Assembly (NCBI GenBank): GCA_964035545.1
Contig: OZ037773.1
Coordinates: 4,223,251-4,287,250 of the forward strand
Length of the DNA stretch: 64,000 bases
Direction: 5' to 3'
Source: Bugula neritina
Taxonomy: Eukaryota > Bryozoa > Gymnolaemata > Cheilostomatida > Bugulidae
Part shown: positions 10,905 through 64,000 of the stretch, one piece after another
Numbering within the stretch: the stretch's first letter is position 1
How the letters are laid out: every line of letters begins with the position of its first letter
Program-made: the position numbers and the translations under genes
The notes under the pieces: generated by a model
The model's database searches: none
What the model saw: only the letters and a program-made list of their open reading frames with translations
Told to the model about the DNA's origin: nothing

Positions 10905-12280
10905 GAGCCGGGCAAAGTCTAGACAGCCATTCAAATCTTCAAGGCGTTCAGCTTCTGTCAGTGAAGAATCTTTTTCAGAGTTTATAAACTTCTCTCGGCA
11001 CATCTGAATAAACTGCAACAAATAAAAGTTTAACTTTGAAGTTATGCAATCTCTGTAACACCATATACTGCTGTTGCTATTACTACATAATATATGACAG
11101 TTCCAAATGTAGTTTTTGTAATGTTATACTATTCTTGTTTTACTCAATACACCAATATTAATTCTTTTGGCATTTTCACATCTATTCTGCAGCTGAAGGA
11201 AATCTTTTAAAAACTGAACTTTGGTATTTTAAAAAGTTCAAAGTTCAAACTTAATGCAATAATCATAACAAAACAAAAGCTTTTACTGATAAAACTTTTG
11301 GTCATAAAATATTAAAACTGTTGTTAGACTAAACTGAAAAGTTTGTTTAACTATTGCAGTTGTTTGAACAACATGGAGCTTCCAATCTGTATAATGACTA
11401 ATATCGCTTATAAATTTCAGACATAATATCAACAACTATCGTCAACAGTATGCATATTGATGCTATCAAATCCGTTAGCTTTAATAGTTCTCTGACTCGC
11501 TTAGTCAATTTTACTATTAGACAAAATATCCTTCTCAAATTAATATTAAATGTGTTGGCTCTGAAAATATATCAATTTTACTGGCATCTCAGCAAACTCT
11601 TGCATCTACTTCAAATCAAAATATATAAAATATTTACGAAATTTGATCAGCATAGGTCAACACGCTACGATTTCACTTTTCATTGCAAAAGTATTAATCC
11701 AAATACATTTTAACAGAGATTTTTATGCTATCAAACAAATAGTTTATATATCACCACAGTGGAAATTTTATACGGTATAGACAAGATACCTTATGCTGTG
11801 GAGAATTCATTTCTATGGGGTCTTCAGCCTCACCCCCATATCTCTTCTGTAGAAAACTTTTAAAACTCTGAGAAGGCAGACATTTTACAGTGTTACTCAG
11901 CAACGCTACAGCAATTAAGCAGAACAAAAGCTTAGCATATCTAGCCATTGCAGCCCTGTATAATAACTTGTACCAAACTAGTGTTCTATCATTCATTTTA
12001 CCATCGTTTATATATGTTCTATTGTAACAGCAATTAACTATTAATGTAAACCAGCAATAGTAAAATTCTATCAAATGATATTGGTATTTTATGGGTATGC
12101 CTGAGCAGCCTTTCGTAATCGCATCACCCAACATTCAAAAGAACTGCAAGACACGCCCATTGCGCTTGGGGATACGGACACACCCTTCAGGTCAATATAG
12201 TTCTGTCCATCAAATATTTCTTGGTAGAAAATAACCAAGTCCAGCAATAAATAGGGGAACTTTATACCAGAAGCTGGTTG
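10899..12280 (-). CDS. Unrecognised gene, three 3'-terminal exons
   Basis: Three exon-like blocks join in phase 0 on the minus strand: 12280-12128 (acceptor TTAATTGCAG; alternative earlier donor possible), 11867-11790 (acceptor CCTTCTCAG, donor GTATCT) and 11012-10899 (acceptor TTGTTGCAG, stop TAG). Readable pieces are FPYLLLDLVIFYQEIFDG, SFLQKRYGGEAEDPIEMN and a charged tail with SLTEAERLEDLNGCLDFARLL-like character. The first acceptor implies at least one more 5' exon, which I could not place between 12,290 and 13,300. I do not recognise the family. Codon use and splice signals favour real coding sequence over chance ORFs. It lies about 1 kb downstream of TCTE1 in the same orientation; an alternative 3' end of that gene is possible but unsupported. 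A minus-strand AATAAA occurs at 10,594-10,589. Confidence 0.45.
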
Positions 12281-13303
12281 CTGCAATTAATAAACATTAA
12301 ATGCATGCATCTTAAAATTGTTACAATTTCATATTATTGAAAATGAAACAGATGATATTGTAAAACCACACTGCAAGCATCTATTCTGTTCAAAGCCTGG
12401 CAATATAAATGAAAAAGAGCAAAATTTCCCGGGACAAACTAAATCCATTATTTTAGTGTGATTTCTATCTTCATCTTTTACTGAAGCAATAAATATATTC
12501 ACTTATAAGAAGAACTGCATATACAATTATCAATACTATAATAAATATATGTTGATATGCCAAACATGTTACTTGCAGTTTACTAGGCTGAGTAGCCAAA
12601 TTCATGATAACTATAGGAATATATTATCACTCTCCAAAGCATAGTAACTGCTCAGTGTGTATATTTGATGTTCAACTAGAAGCTATAACTACTAAAACTA
12701 TAGTTCAGAAATGCCACATAGACTATTCAAACTTTAGTCTAAAAATGCATTCAGCTCCTGTTTATTAACATGTTAATACATAATACTAAATATGTTGTAT
12801 AATATATTACATATGTTTATATAATATATTACTATGCAAAATATTATATACATATAATATTTTATAGTATATATAAATTATACAAGGTGATATACTTATT
12901 TGTGCAGTACACTACTATGCAATATTATGAAATGCTCTCAGCATTACTATAAGAGCTTTTTGCTAAAGTATTGGAAGTTATGCCCTAATTGTTGTTTATG
13001 GTAGATGCACGCTATACTATAGCCAAAGCATATGACTTATAAAATATAATGTTTGAAAATTAAAATATTACTTAGTTTTATTGGGCATATAATATTATGA
13101 ATTTTTAATATATTAAATTCCAGAGAATGCAGAAAAACACAAACATAAATATAATAAGTAAGTAATGTAATATTATATTATAAAAATAACAAACAGAACA
13201 AATTTTAGAATGGGTCGTAAAACTAACATGATATTTACAAGGTCAGATGTGATAGTTTGAAAGAAGCACATCTTTGATTCATAGAACAAACTACACCAAG
13301 TTT
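12281..13303. other. AT-rich spacer between TCTE1 and the unknown gene
   Basis: No supported exon was found. A minus-strand AATAAA at 13,082-13,077, about 220 nt past the TCTE1 stop, could be its polyadenylation signal. Confidence 0.5.
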
Positions 13304-20358
<7,055 letters not shown>

Positions 20359-20369
20359 TGTTTGAATTG

Positions 20370-21878
20370 ACTATAAAACATGTTATTGTACAAAATTACT
20401 GCATATAAACTGAGTGTCCATAGGTATGTTCCATTTGGTATTCATATATTTATATGTTATGTATCAGCAGTTGCAAAACTAATCTTCCAATAAAATCTTC
20501 TGTATAAATAAACACAGAATGAGCTGAAAAAATTTGTAACTGTCAATAGATAAAATTTTTTTGGTTCTGCCAGCATGCGAAGTAAATTAAAATAAATTAG
20601 TAATTAAACATTCTTACACAATTAAAATAATATCAAATTAAATATTCTTATATTTGTTTATTGCATTAAAATAGAATTAGGAATTTTTACTTTTGTGACT
20701 TTTATGATTTCATTTTGAGAGCACATATTTTTAGTGGTTTTCTCGAAATGTTCTTCGGTTACTTATGCTTGAAAAAATCTTAAAGTTAGCAACCAAAATT
20801 TCAACACATAGCTTAATTTTCAAGTGTAAACATTACACAAAAACTTTTCATAATTGATATCTGAAACTTTCCATGGTAACAAAACAGTGCAACAACACCA
20901 TTAATAAGACAGGTTAGTTCAAAAGTGGTATATAATACATACGCAGTGAAAAATCAGAAGAAATGACTGTTTCTATTATTTTAATAAAGAAAATAGTTCA
21001 AATTACTTAATTTGTAATCAAAAGTCAACTAAATATAGCCTAATCTATTTTATTGAACATAAAATTAATTGTGAACATGGCAATATTTTTACAAAAAGAA
21101 AACTATTAATTTCTTATGATGACAGATAGTAGTAGACTTATCAGTATGATGTAGAGTATTGACCTAGTGTTAAAAAGCCTTTTGGTACTCAACTTAATTC
21201 TATGCATAATAAGAAAACTTAAATTTGACAAAACTAGTGATTTAATGTAACAATTGCATGCACTTTAGAATTTAGACAAAAATGCTTTATATGCAACTTT
21301 TATTTCTGCTGCATGCACGATGTTTTAGGTAAAAATTAGTAAATACTTTATCTTCTATAATTAATCTATTTTAATATTATAACATTGTACTATATGTATA
21401 ATGTAGGTGATGCGAGATACATAAGAAAGATTGAATCATATTGATATTGATTGTTTAGATTTCCTACACAAAAACATAATAAAGCTATAATTCAATTAGC
21501 AAGCAATAAAATAAACTTTTACAATTAACTTTTTAAAATATAGATGTTAGTATGTATATCATTATTGATTTGTTTACCACTATTAATATTGTGACGATCA
21601 TAAATATTATTATGATGTTGATTAATTATTATCAAATTTATTTCTACTTAATCTTATACTTAAAGTTAGAGTTGCCACCATCATGATAATAATGATTTCT
21701 TTACATTCACTTCAACATATTCAGTTAAAACTAATTTAAGTAATTTAAACTCCAAGGTTAATTTTTAAATCGTAAAAATAAGCAACTAGTGAAATTACCA
21801 GCCACAACACAACTTCAAACAAAAGCACATCAATTGTAAGAATCCGAAACTGAATTCAACCTGAACTATAGTATTGAA
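20370..21878 (-). other. TCTE1 5' UTR exon and leader intron (predicted)
   Basis: A donor GTAATT directly below 21,799 and an acceptor TTTTATAG above 20,370 would join a short non-coding exon (about 21,870-21,799) to the ATG exon. The spliced leader would contain an upstream ATG at 21,830-21,828 opening a 15-codon frame whose TGA overlaps the main ATG (ATGA). The intron is AT-rich with no other feature. Predicted from consensus only. Confidence 0.45.
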
Positions 21879-21892
21879 GTCACCATGACAAC
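21879..21892. promoter_or_regulatory. X-box (RFX-binding site) upstream of TCTE1
   Basis: GTCACCATGACAAC fits the RFX X-box consensus GTNRCC-N2-RGYAAC with one mismatch. RFX factors drive ciliary genes, and TCTE1 is a motile-cilium gene. The site is about 10-80 bp above the predicted TCTE1 start and about 300 bp from the predicted myosin V first exon. Its dyad symmetry would serve either direction. Confidence 0.65.
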
Positions 21893-22189
21893 GCGCAAGC
21901 GCATAAAACGTCCTTGACCAGAAGTTACAAACTACAGCTACAACTATCTCTCGTTTTAACCTATTCAAATGAAAAATTATCTTTTTTAAATGATATATTT
22001 TCGAGCCTAGACGTCAAAAATGAATGAAGAAATGACAACGGAAAACATTACCAAAAAATAATAATATATTGTTGGAACATAGGTTATCTGTCTTGCAGCT
22101 CACGGTACCGCCCATTTGCGACGTATACTAGTTTCCGGTACTTACTGCTACTAGAATTAGTTTCATGAGGCTGATTTGCTGCAAAGGAT

Positions 22190-22312
22190 TTCACCTGTCA
22201 ACTGGGAACTATTAGTATTAGTGTTATCTATTCAGGTGTTTTCAAGTATTTCACTTCAATGCGCACTGAAGTTTATATATTTTGAACTTTTGTGATATCT
22301 GGATTGGCAAAG
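22190..22312 (+). other. Predicted non-coding first exon of myosin V
   Basis: A donor-like GGCAAAG/gtaattg ends at 22,312, followed by a roughly 5-kb intron to the 5' UTR/ATG exon beginning after TTTTGTTTCAG at 27,380. The upstream 100 bp contain an ETS-like TTTCCGG (about 22,133) and are less AT-rich than the surroundings. The transcription start is not defined by sequence. Confidence 0.35.
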
Positions 22313-22849
22313 GTAATTGTTTTTCCTTGAAACTTCTAAGATTCGAATAAATTCAAATTCAAATTTAAATACAAATTGTTTAACTTAAAATTAAACTTTA
22401 ATTTTATAACACTTTGTCTTTGAGCTGGACTTTGACTTAGAATTGGAGTTAGTGATTAGTTTTTCAGAAACTATATCTATTGGTATTACTAATAGTGATA
22501 TTTTATCAACTATTTAGTATTAACTATAACTCTGGGTATAACTAAACTAAATTTAAAAATAATACTTGGTATTGATCTTATAATAAATAATATTATTTAA
22601 TTATATTGATAATATTAATACTATGACTATTACCTATTGGCTATTAGTCAGATCAAATCAGATTAATTATTCTTGATGAGCGCCTCTGGCTCTTAACAGG
22701 GGTATATTGCGCAAGAACTCTTCACTTTGAATTTAATATATTTTTTATATACCTACAATTTTAGCTTGAATTTCGTCTTTTTTTTCCTTTCCCTTCCTTC
22801 TCTTTATTCTCTAAACACTGCAACTTGTCGACATCATTTTTTATTACTA

Positions 22850-23180
22850 CTACAGATTACTAGTAGTACTACTACTATTACTACTACTAGTGTTACTAGT
22901 ACTGAATCTTAAACTTAAAGACAAAGTGAATGTTTATCTGCCAGTGTCACTGTCAGTGTGCCAATAGGCTACTACTTAAAATACGACTATCACTTATAGT
23001 TATTTGTGATAAATATAGTAAGACCTAGTGGTAACTGCTATAAGTACAAATTTCACTGCAACTACAAATAGTAATACTACTAGTACTCTTATTATTAGTC
23101 ACTCTACACTCAGTCTTAAAATATGAGTAATGAGCAGAGTACTACTACTAGTATTATTTAGATTTACTTTAAGTATAGTA
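22850..23180. repeat. TAG/ACT-rich low-complexity tract
   Basis: The tract is dominated by ACT, TAC and TAG trinucleotides in both orientations (for example TACTACTACTATTACTACTA at about 22,868), interrupted and diverged. Confidence 0.6.
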
Positions 23181-25043
23181 GTATTAGTACTATAAAATAT
23201 TAGATAGTCTTCAACTTCAAGTCATAGTAATGCTGATAGTAATGAGAGACACACATGATTTAGTGCTATTTCTAGATCTAGTATAAAAGATAGTAAATTG
23301 TCATTATCATATTTATAGGCTTAATTAGTAATACTTGTATTGACAGTCAACATTTAGCTACTGAGTATCAATGTTATCACCATGAGTATAATTATTGTTA
23401 CTATTAATATTAGGCCAACTATTTGCTTAGTGTAGAATTAGTGTTGTAACTCCAAGTTAAAGCAGGTAAACTGAATGTATCTTGTTACATGCTAAGGTTA
23501 ATATATATTCATACTTATGCCATTATTAACAATATTCATTCTTTTCAATAGTTGAATTTGATAACAAATAATAATATGCCATAAAAATGGTTAAATTTAG
23601 GTTAAATTTTCTTTTAGTAGGCTGCTAATTTTCATAATTTCAATTTGACTATTTCCTTGTGATTTATTTATGTTGTGGTTTTAAATAGTTCTGGACCATT
23701 AGTATATTTAATAAGTTAGATGAGAGGGTATTCTCACTGACTCAGTCAGAGTCACACTCATTCGGTCTGCACACTTTAGAAATCTGACGTTTAGTAGCCT
23801 ATAGCTTCAATGTAAATGTAGTATTCAAATGATAAGGCATACACCATGCAGGTAGGACGTGATTCAACATAAGCATCAATTGTTCACAAAAGTAGTTGGT
23901 TAATAATAAAATCTTGTTGTAAAGAAATTCCTGTGTCAAAGGAAGAAGGAAAATATTTTCAAAATGGTTTGCTAACCAGTACTAAATATTTTGTGATTTA
24001 AATGCAAAAATCTTACTGCAAAGAACAGTAGCAATTTTTTTCTTGTTTGCTAAAAGCATTGCTTCACACACCATTTCAGTTTTTTTCTCCAGTAAAGAAA
24101 ATGTTAGCTTTAGGCTTTCTTAAAACATTTAATTTCGTGATTATTCAAGTTCTACATTATGGGTAACATTGATTAGGGTTCTACTTGTGCTCTGTACTAA
24201 TTTTTATAAGTGTGAAGTATAGATAAGACCGTTTGGAATTGTTGATAAGACTGTATTTGCCTCCCCCAAGTTATTAGATTTTATTATGGCTTTTTGCTAT
24301 CCGCAGCTTGCTTTCGATTTAAGCGCTTTATTATATATGGTGGTCTCACTTTTTATTATAATGATAAACTTTATTAGCTTGATTTTCCATTTATATTATT
24401 TTTGCTTAAAGTTGATCGAAAAGCTTCACAAAATATTTAAAATATTAAAAAAAGCTTAAAGCAGTTGTAAAATAATCCTGTAAAGCTTTAGAAAATCATA
24501 AAGGCTACAGTTACTAGCTCGTTATCTAGATTTCTTATAATATAATTCTGAAAGCTTACTAATCAAACAAGAGGATAAAAATATCATTTCTCAGCAAATT
24601 ATGTAATGTTAAATAATACTTTAGTGGTACCTTTTTACTGACATTGTGTTCTTATGTTGTATTTATAATACCCTGGGCCCAAGTTGATTAGTAAACATCC
24701 CACCTACCTATACTAGAATGTTATAGTGAACAAAAATACTAAAACAAACATAGTTGGCCAGTTAATTTAGGGCTCAAAAATCACTTCAGCTTTCAACTTT
24801 TCAAAAGAGATTTTTTGGTCGAAGCTGTAACCAACTCAGATCCTAATAAGAATGGAGTCGGGTCTAAATATGTGACTGAGAGGAGTAGCTGGGGCTGCTA
24901 GTACTTTCTGAGCTGTCGGCATTCTATCATTGTTGATACTGGAGTTTTAGACTATTTGCTGCTAGTCATTATTTCCTCACTTCTTTGGAAGCTAGATGCT
25001 TGTTTTACCTAATTTACCTAATTGTGTTGTACACCACAACATA

Positions 25044-25253
25044 GGGAGCAGCCTAGGTTAGAGGGGTTAGAGCGTTTTCTCAGTAAAGTCATAGGTTCCA
25101 ACCCCACGAAGGCCATTAGTGATGTTAGGAAGAGCATCTAGTCATAATTGCTCCTGTGCCCCATCTAAATAAGTTCTTAGCCCTATTTAACAAAAAACCC
25201 TTTCTATCAGGGGTTTCTCACAAGATGGCGACTATAAACTTGCGTGAGTTTTG
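25044..25253 (+). mobile_element. tRNA-derived SINE, most complete copy
   Basis: The head GGGAGCAGCCTAGGTTAGAG with GGGGTTAGAGCG (D-arm/A-box) and GGTTCCAACCCC (B-box) is followed by the shared body GTGATGTTAGGAAGAGCATC, TGCTCCTGTGCCCCAT, AAGTTCTTAGCCC and the tail ATAAACTTGCGTGAGTTTTG. No clear target-site duplication was found. It lies in the myosin V leader intron. Confidence 0.82.
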
Positions 25254-26387
25254 AGTGTCGTACTGAGCATAGTTATGCCATCGGAAAGCTAGTCATAGTA
25301 AATTTGTACCAATGGTTAGCCTACTATAATGGTGCACTAAGCCTCTGAGCTGTAGTTTCTAACATTAATTAAAATTATCGATAATCAATATGCAAATGAG
25401 GCTGAGACACTACCTGTATGAGCCTTCATGTTGAACGGTGACTCAGTCACATGCCTGACTGAGTCATGTTTCAGGATCATGGTGGCACCACTTGAAATGA
25501 ATACTTATATTCTGATTATTCAAATCAATGAAAGGTTCTTTTAATAATCAACCAACTAGGGTCCAAGCTGCCATTAGAAATATATCAATGCAGTTAACTT
25601 TAAGTTTAAGAAACATTTTTATTTATATATTTATTTCGTATTATCTCTGAGATAAGAATTTTGATATAATATATACAGACTATATTTGTCGATTCGATGG
25701 TTTGCACTTGAAAAGCATTGCGTCAAGCTTCTCCATTAGTTAATCATGTGGAAACTACTACCTACTGAGTGACGGATCTTTAACTCAAGTCGTTGACTCA
25801 ACTAGTTGGCTGATCACCCTTGAAAGTTGCTCTGTCTAGCATCTCTAAGCTGTAGTTTTAATGGGATCAATGCTATTCGATTAGCTTGAACTGAAAGAGC
25901 AAAGGTTGTGAAGGCAAAGTTATATTTCCTGTCGGGTGACCTCTCTCAATGGGCTGCGGCTAGCCTAGAACTCTGTTAACGTTGGTGAAGGTTGTTGTTG
26001 CTCTTTTGTTGAACATTTTTCTATGTCTGCTTTTGCTACTGTTTTCGCTTGAATTTGCTGATTCTTGCTGCATCTACATTTTTTAAAACTGGAAATTATT
26101 ACTAGATGCAACCTATAAAAGTTAAAGCTTGAATATTGTTTATTTGACTACATGCAGACCAGATGTGTTAACTGAGATCCAACTCCTGCTGTTATATCAA
26201 GAACTAATCCATTACTAATCTTTATCGTATTGCACCAGCATGCACAGCATTGCGGGCAGATGTAGGCTGTATTATAATGATAAATTATACTATTTCAATT
26301 GAAGTAGACAGATATAGAATGATAAATCTATAATAATATAGTAGTGTATAGAGTAAACAGCCACCCTTGTCAGTGTAAGTGAGATAG

Positions 26388-26545
26388 AATATAGAGTATG
26401 AGTATATACTATAGGGCATAGGCTACAGAGTATGGAATATAGGCTACAGAGTATAGAATATAGGCTATAGAGTATAGAATATAGGCTATAGAGTATAGAA
26501 TATAGGCTATAGAGTATAGAATATAGGCAATAGACTATAGATCAT
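26388..26545. repeat. 21-bp minisatellite
   Basis: About seven units of GAGTATAGAATATAGGCTATA, the outer ones diverged, lie in the myosin V leader intron. Confidence 0.88.
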
Positions 26546-27471
26546 ACATGTGTTAGGTAAGTTTTAATGGATTTTATTCTAGCATGTTCCAATTCCACTA
26601 CAGCTGATGTAAAATTAGTTCCTCCACACTGCATAAGTAGATTTCCTTTTTCCTATGCTCCAAATACGAGCGAACCTATTAGACTGGAATGGTACGCTGT
26701 ACATGATGTAACCTCTCTATGATTGGTCACTCATTCCATCACTTTCGGTTGTGAATCAATCTCAACTACATTTATTATATATTTATTAATAACATCCAGT
26801 TTAATGCAATTATCTTTAGTTATGATTAAATTGAGTAGATGTGCTGGTCTCATGCTTCAAAGATTCCATAAACCACTCGAATTTCCTATGACTTTTATTA
26901 TTCTATAATAATTAGTTTCACATGTACATAATTGGTGTGACTGTACAAATTGGTGACACTCAGAATATTATGGTGGTGGCATTTTATTGCAACATAACAT
27001 ACAAATCATATAGTTGTACTGTACAATATATTCATTGAACTCATGGTATACGTAAATGGTCAAGCAAGGCTTTACTTGCACCCATTACTTTCACCCATTA
27101 CTTTCACTTCCCTTTTTCTACTAAATCCTTACAGCCGCCTACTAAATGTTTTGTACATTTTACAATAGGCAACATTGTATTATATTTACTTGAAAAGTGA
27201 ATTAGAAATAGTAGTTTATTCATGAATTAACTTTTTTACTTGAAAGTATGAGAAATCATAATATTTTTTTCTTAGTTATTGCCATTGTATTATTTAAATC
27301 ATGGGAAACATCATTTCTTCAGTTTTCTAAGTGTGATTTCTTAGAATATTAGTGATATGTTGCTCTACGTTTTGTTTCAGTCTCTCTCTTACGTATTAAT
27401 ATCCCATGAGTCAGCTGAAGGAAATGTTTCACTGATATTGCTGATGGTAGTTGGTGCATACAGCCTGCATC

Positions 27472-63221
<35,750 letters not shown>

Positions 63222-64000
63222 TGTAGACTCAAACCTTCTATTCAACAGCAAAACGGGGCGCTAGGAATACGGTCCGCTCTATTGGAACACTGGTTTGGTT
63301 TCTGGCAATTACTCAAAACTTACCATACATAACACAGGAGAGCTATGGAAACGCTCTGTAAAATTGTCAGCAATCCTAAGGCTAAACTTTACATGGCCTT
63401 GTTCTAGACATTTCGTAATATTTATTTTGGCCATTGCTTTGTTTGTGTTAGTTATCTTCTCTCTACCATATACAAAGACTGTATATTTTCTACATACATT
63501 CCGTTTAGCCAAGGCTCTGGTTATATTGATTTTTGTATTTTATATTCCTGGTGTATCCTGGCATTCTTGTTCAGGTGGTGATGATGTGTTTAGCTAGGCT
63601 GGAATGGCAATATGGTGGCATGTAGTTATATATTACATATATAATACATGTACATCAATACATATGATATTAGCTTTGCTGATCCACTCGTATCTCTAGT
63701 CGCTAGCAAATTTATAGAATTATCATGTATAAATAAATACTTTTATTTATTTTGCTTACTAGAATATTTTATCTAGAAAAGAATAAATTACATTAATTTT
63801 CTCTACATTAGTTCTTGTAGTAAAATGCAATTTCAAGTATTTCAAATATTTGTCTAGCATTTCAACATCTATGCAGTTTGTGTTACTCAGTGCCTAATGT
63901 AAACAATTATTTCAATAAAAACTGTAAAAATTATTTGCCATTAAAGAGCATTAGAGTAAAATAAATTGCTTTAGTCGGTCTCATGATTTTTCATCCTAAA
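63222..64000 (+). other. Myosin V 3' UTR and downstream sequence
   Basis: AT-rich and without a supported gene. Plus-strand AATAAA hexamers at 63,732-63,737, 63,782-63,787 and 63,914-63,919 are candidate polyadenylation signals. Confidence 0.55.

Larger units (their letters stand above)
22313..27380 (+). other. Myosin V leader intron (non-coding)
   Basis: This is about 5 kb of AT-rich sequence with no supported coding exon. It holds a TAG/ACT-rich low-complexity tract (22,850-23,180), a SINE (25,044-25,253) and a 21-bp minisatellite (26,388-26,545). Confidence 0.5.

Noticed and set aside
11751-12134. Minus-strand 127-codon frame read as one ORF
   Set aside because: Only its 78-nt exon-like part (11,867-11,790) fits the splice structure; the rest reads through intron.
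25044-25130. Possible tRNA gene (A- and B-box-like heads of the SINEs, also at 18,876 and 62,791)
   Set aside because: The heads do not fold into a complete cloverleaf by eye and are fused to a shared SINE body.

Overview
The window is AT-rich metazoan nuclear DNA: short exons, phase-consistent GT-AG introns, tRNA-derived SINEs, short DNA transposons and many minisatellites. The gene set (motile-cilium TCTE1/DRC5, a class V myosin, a ZAR1-type zinc finger, lineage-specific caspase duplicates) points to an invertebrate bilaterian, possibly a lophotrochozoan; the sequence alone does not fix the species.

Layout. (1) 1-8,797: three direct tandem copies (periods about 3.1 and 3.3 kb) of a two-exon caspase-like gene, all on the minus strand; the first is cut by the window edge. 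It alone keeps the catalytic His (SHG) and a near-canonical QTCRG; the other two read SYG or SYS and QTCHG. (2) 8,798-10,772: no convincing gene. (3) 10,899-12,280, minus: 3' part of an unrecognised gene whose stop codon lies in a 22-bp minisatellite. (4) 13,304-20,358, minus: a complete nine-exon TCTE1/DRC5 gene (482 aa, leucine-rich repeat subunit of the dynein regulatory complex), with an inferred 5' UTR exon near 21,799 and an RFX X-box at 21,879-21,892. (5) About 22,190-63,221, plus: a complete unconventional myosin V gene, 43 coding exons joined in frame into 1,894 aa (motor, six IQ motifs, coiled coil, cargo-binding domain). It is head-to-head with TCTE1, with roughly 300 bp between the predicted starts. 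(6) 50,098-51,023, minus, inside a myosin V intron: a small two-exon gene for a ZAR1-like 3CxxC zinc finger with its own TATA box.

The most unusual structural signal is the repeated placement of tandem repeats on splice junctions. At least five junctions (TCTE1 exon 7 donor; myosin V exon 8 acceptor, exon 34 donor, exon 40 acceptor and donor) are themselves the first or last unit of a tandem array, so the array carries serial decoy splice sites. The unknown gene's stop codon is similarly amplified. Other junctions have repeats starting within a few tens of bases. Two candidate in-frame microexons (21 and 12 nt) in a motor-domain loop, a GC-AG intron, a hAT-type miniature element with perfect 8-bp target duplication, a TA-flanked MITE with a 34-bp perfect palindrome, a two-copy foldback family and a four-member SINE family are also described.

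The genes are not an operon. The link suggested by sequence is regulatory: TCTE1 and myosin V could share a divergent promoter, and the ZAR1-like gene is nested antisense in myosin V. All exon calls come from reading frame, splice consensus and remembered family similarity; no alignment or transcript data were used.
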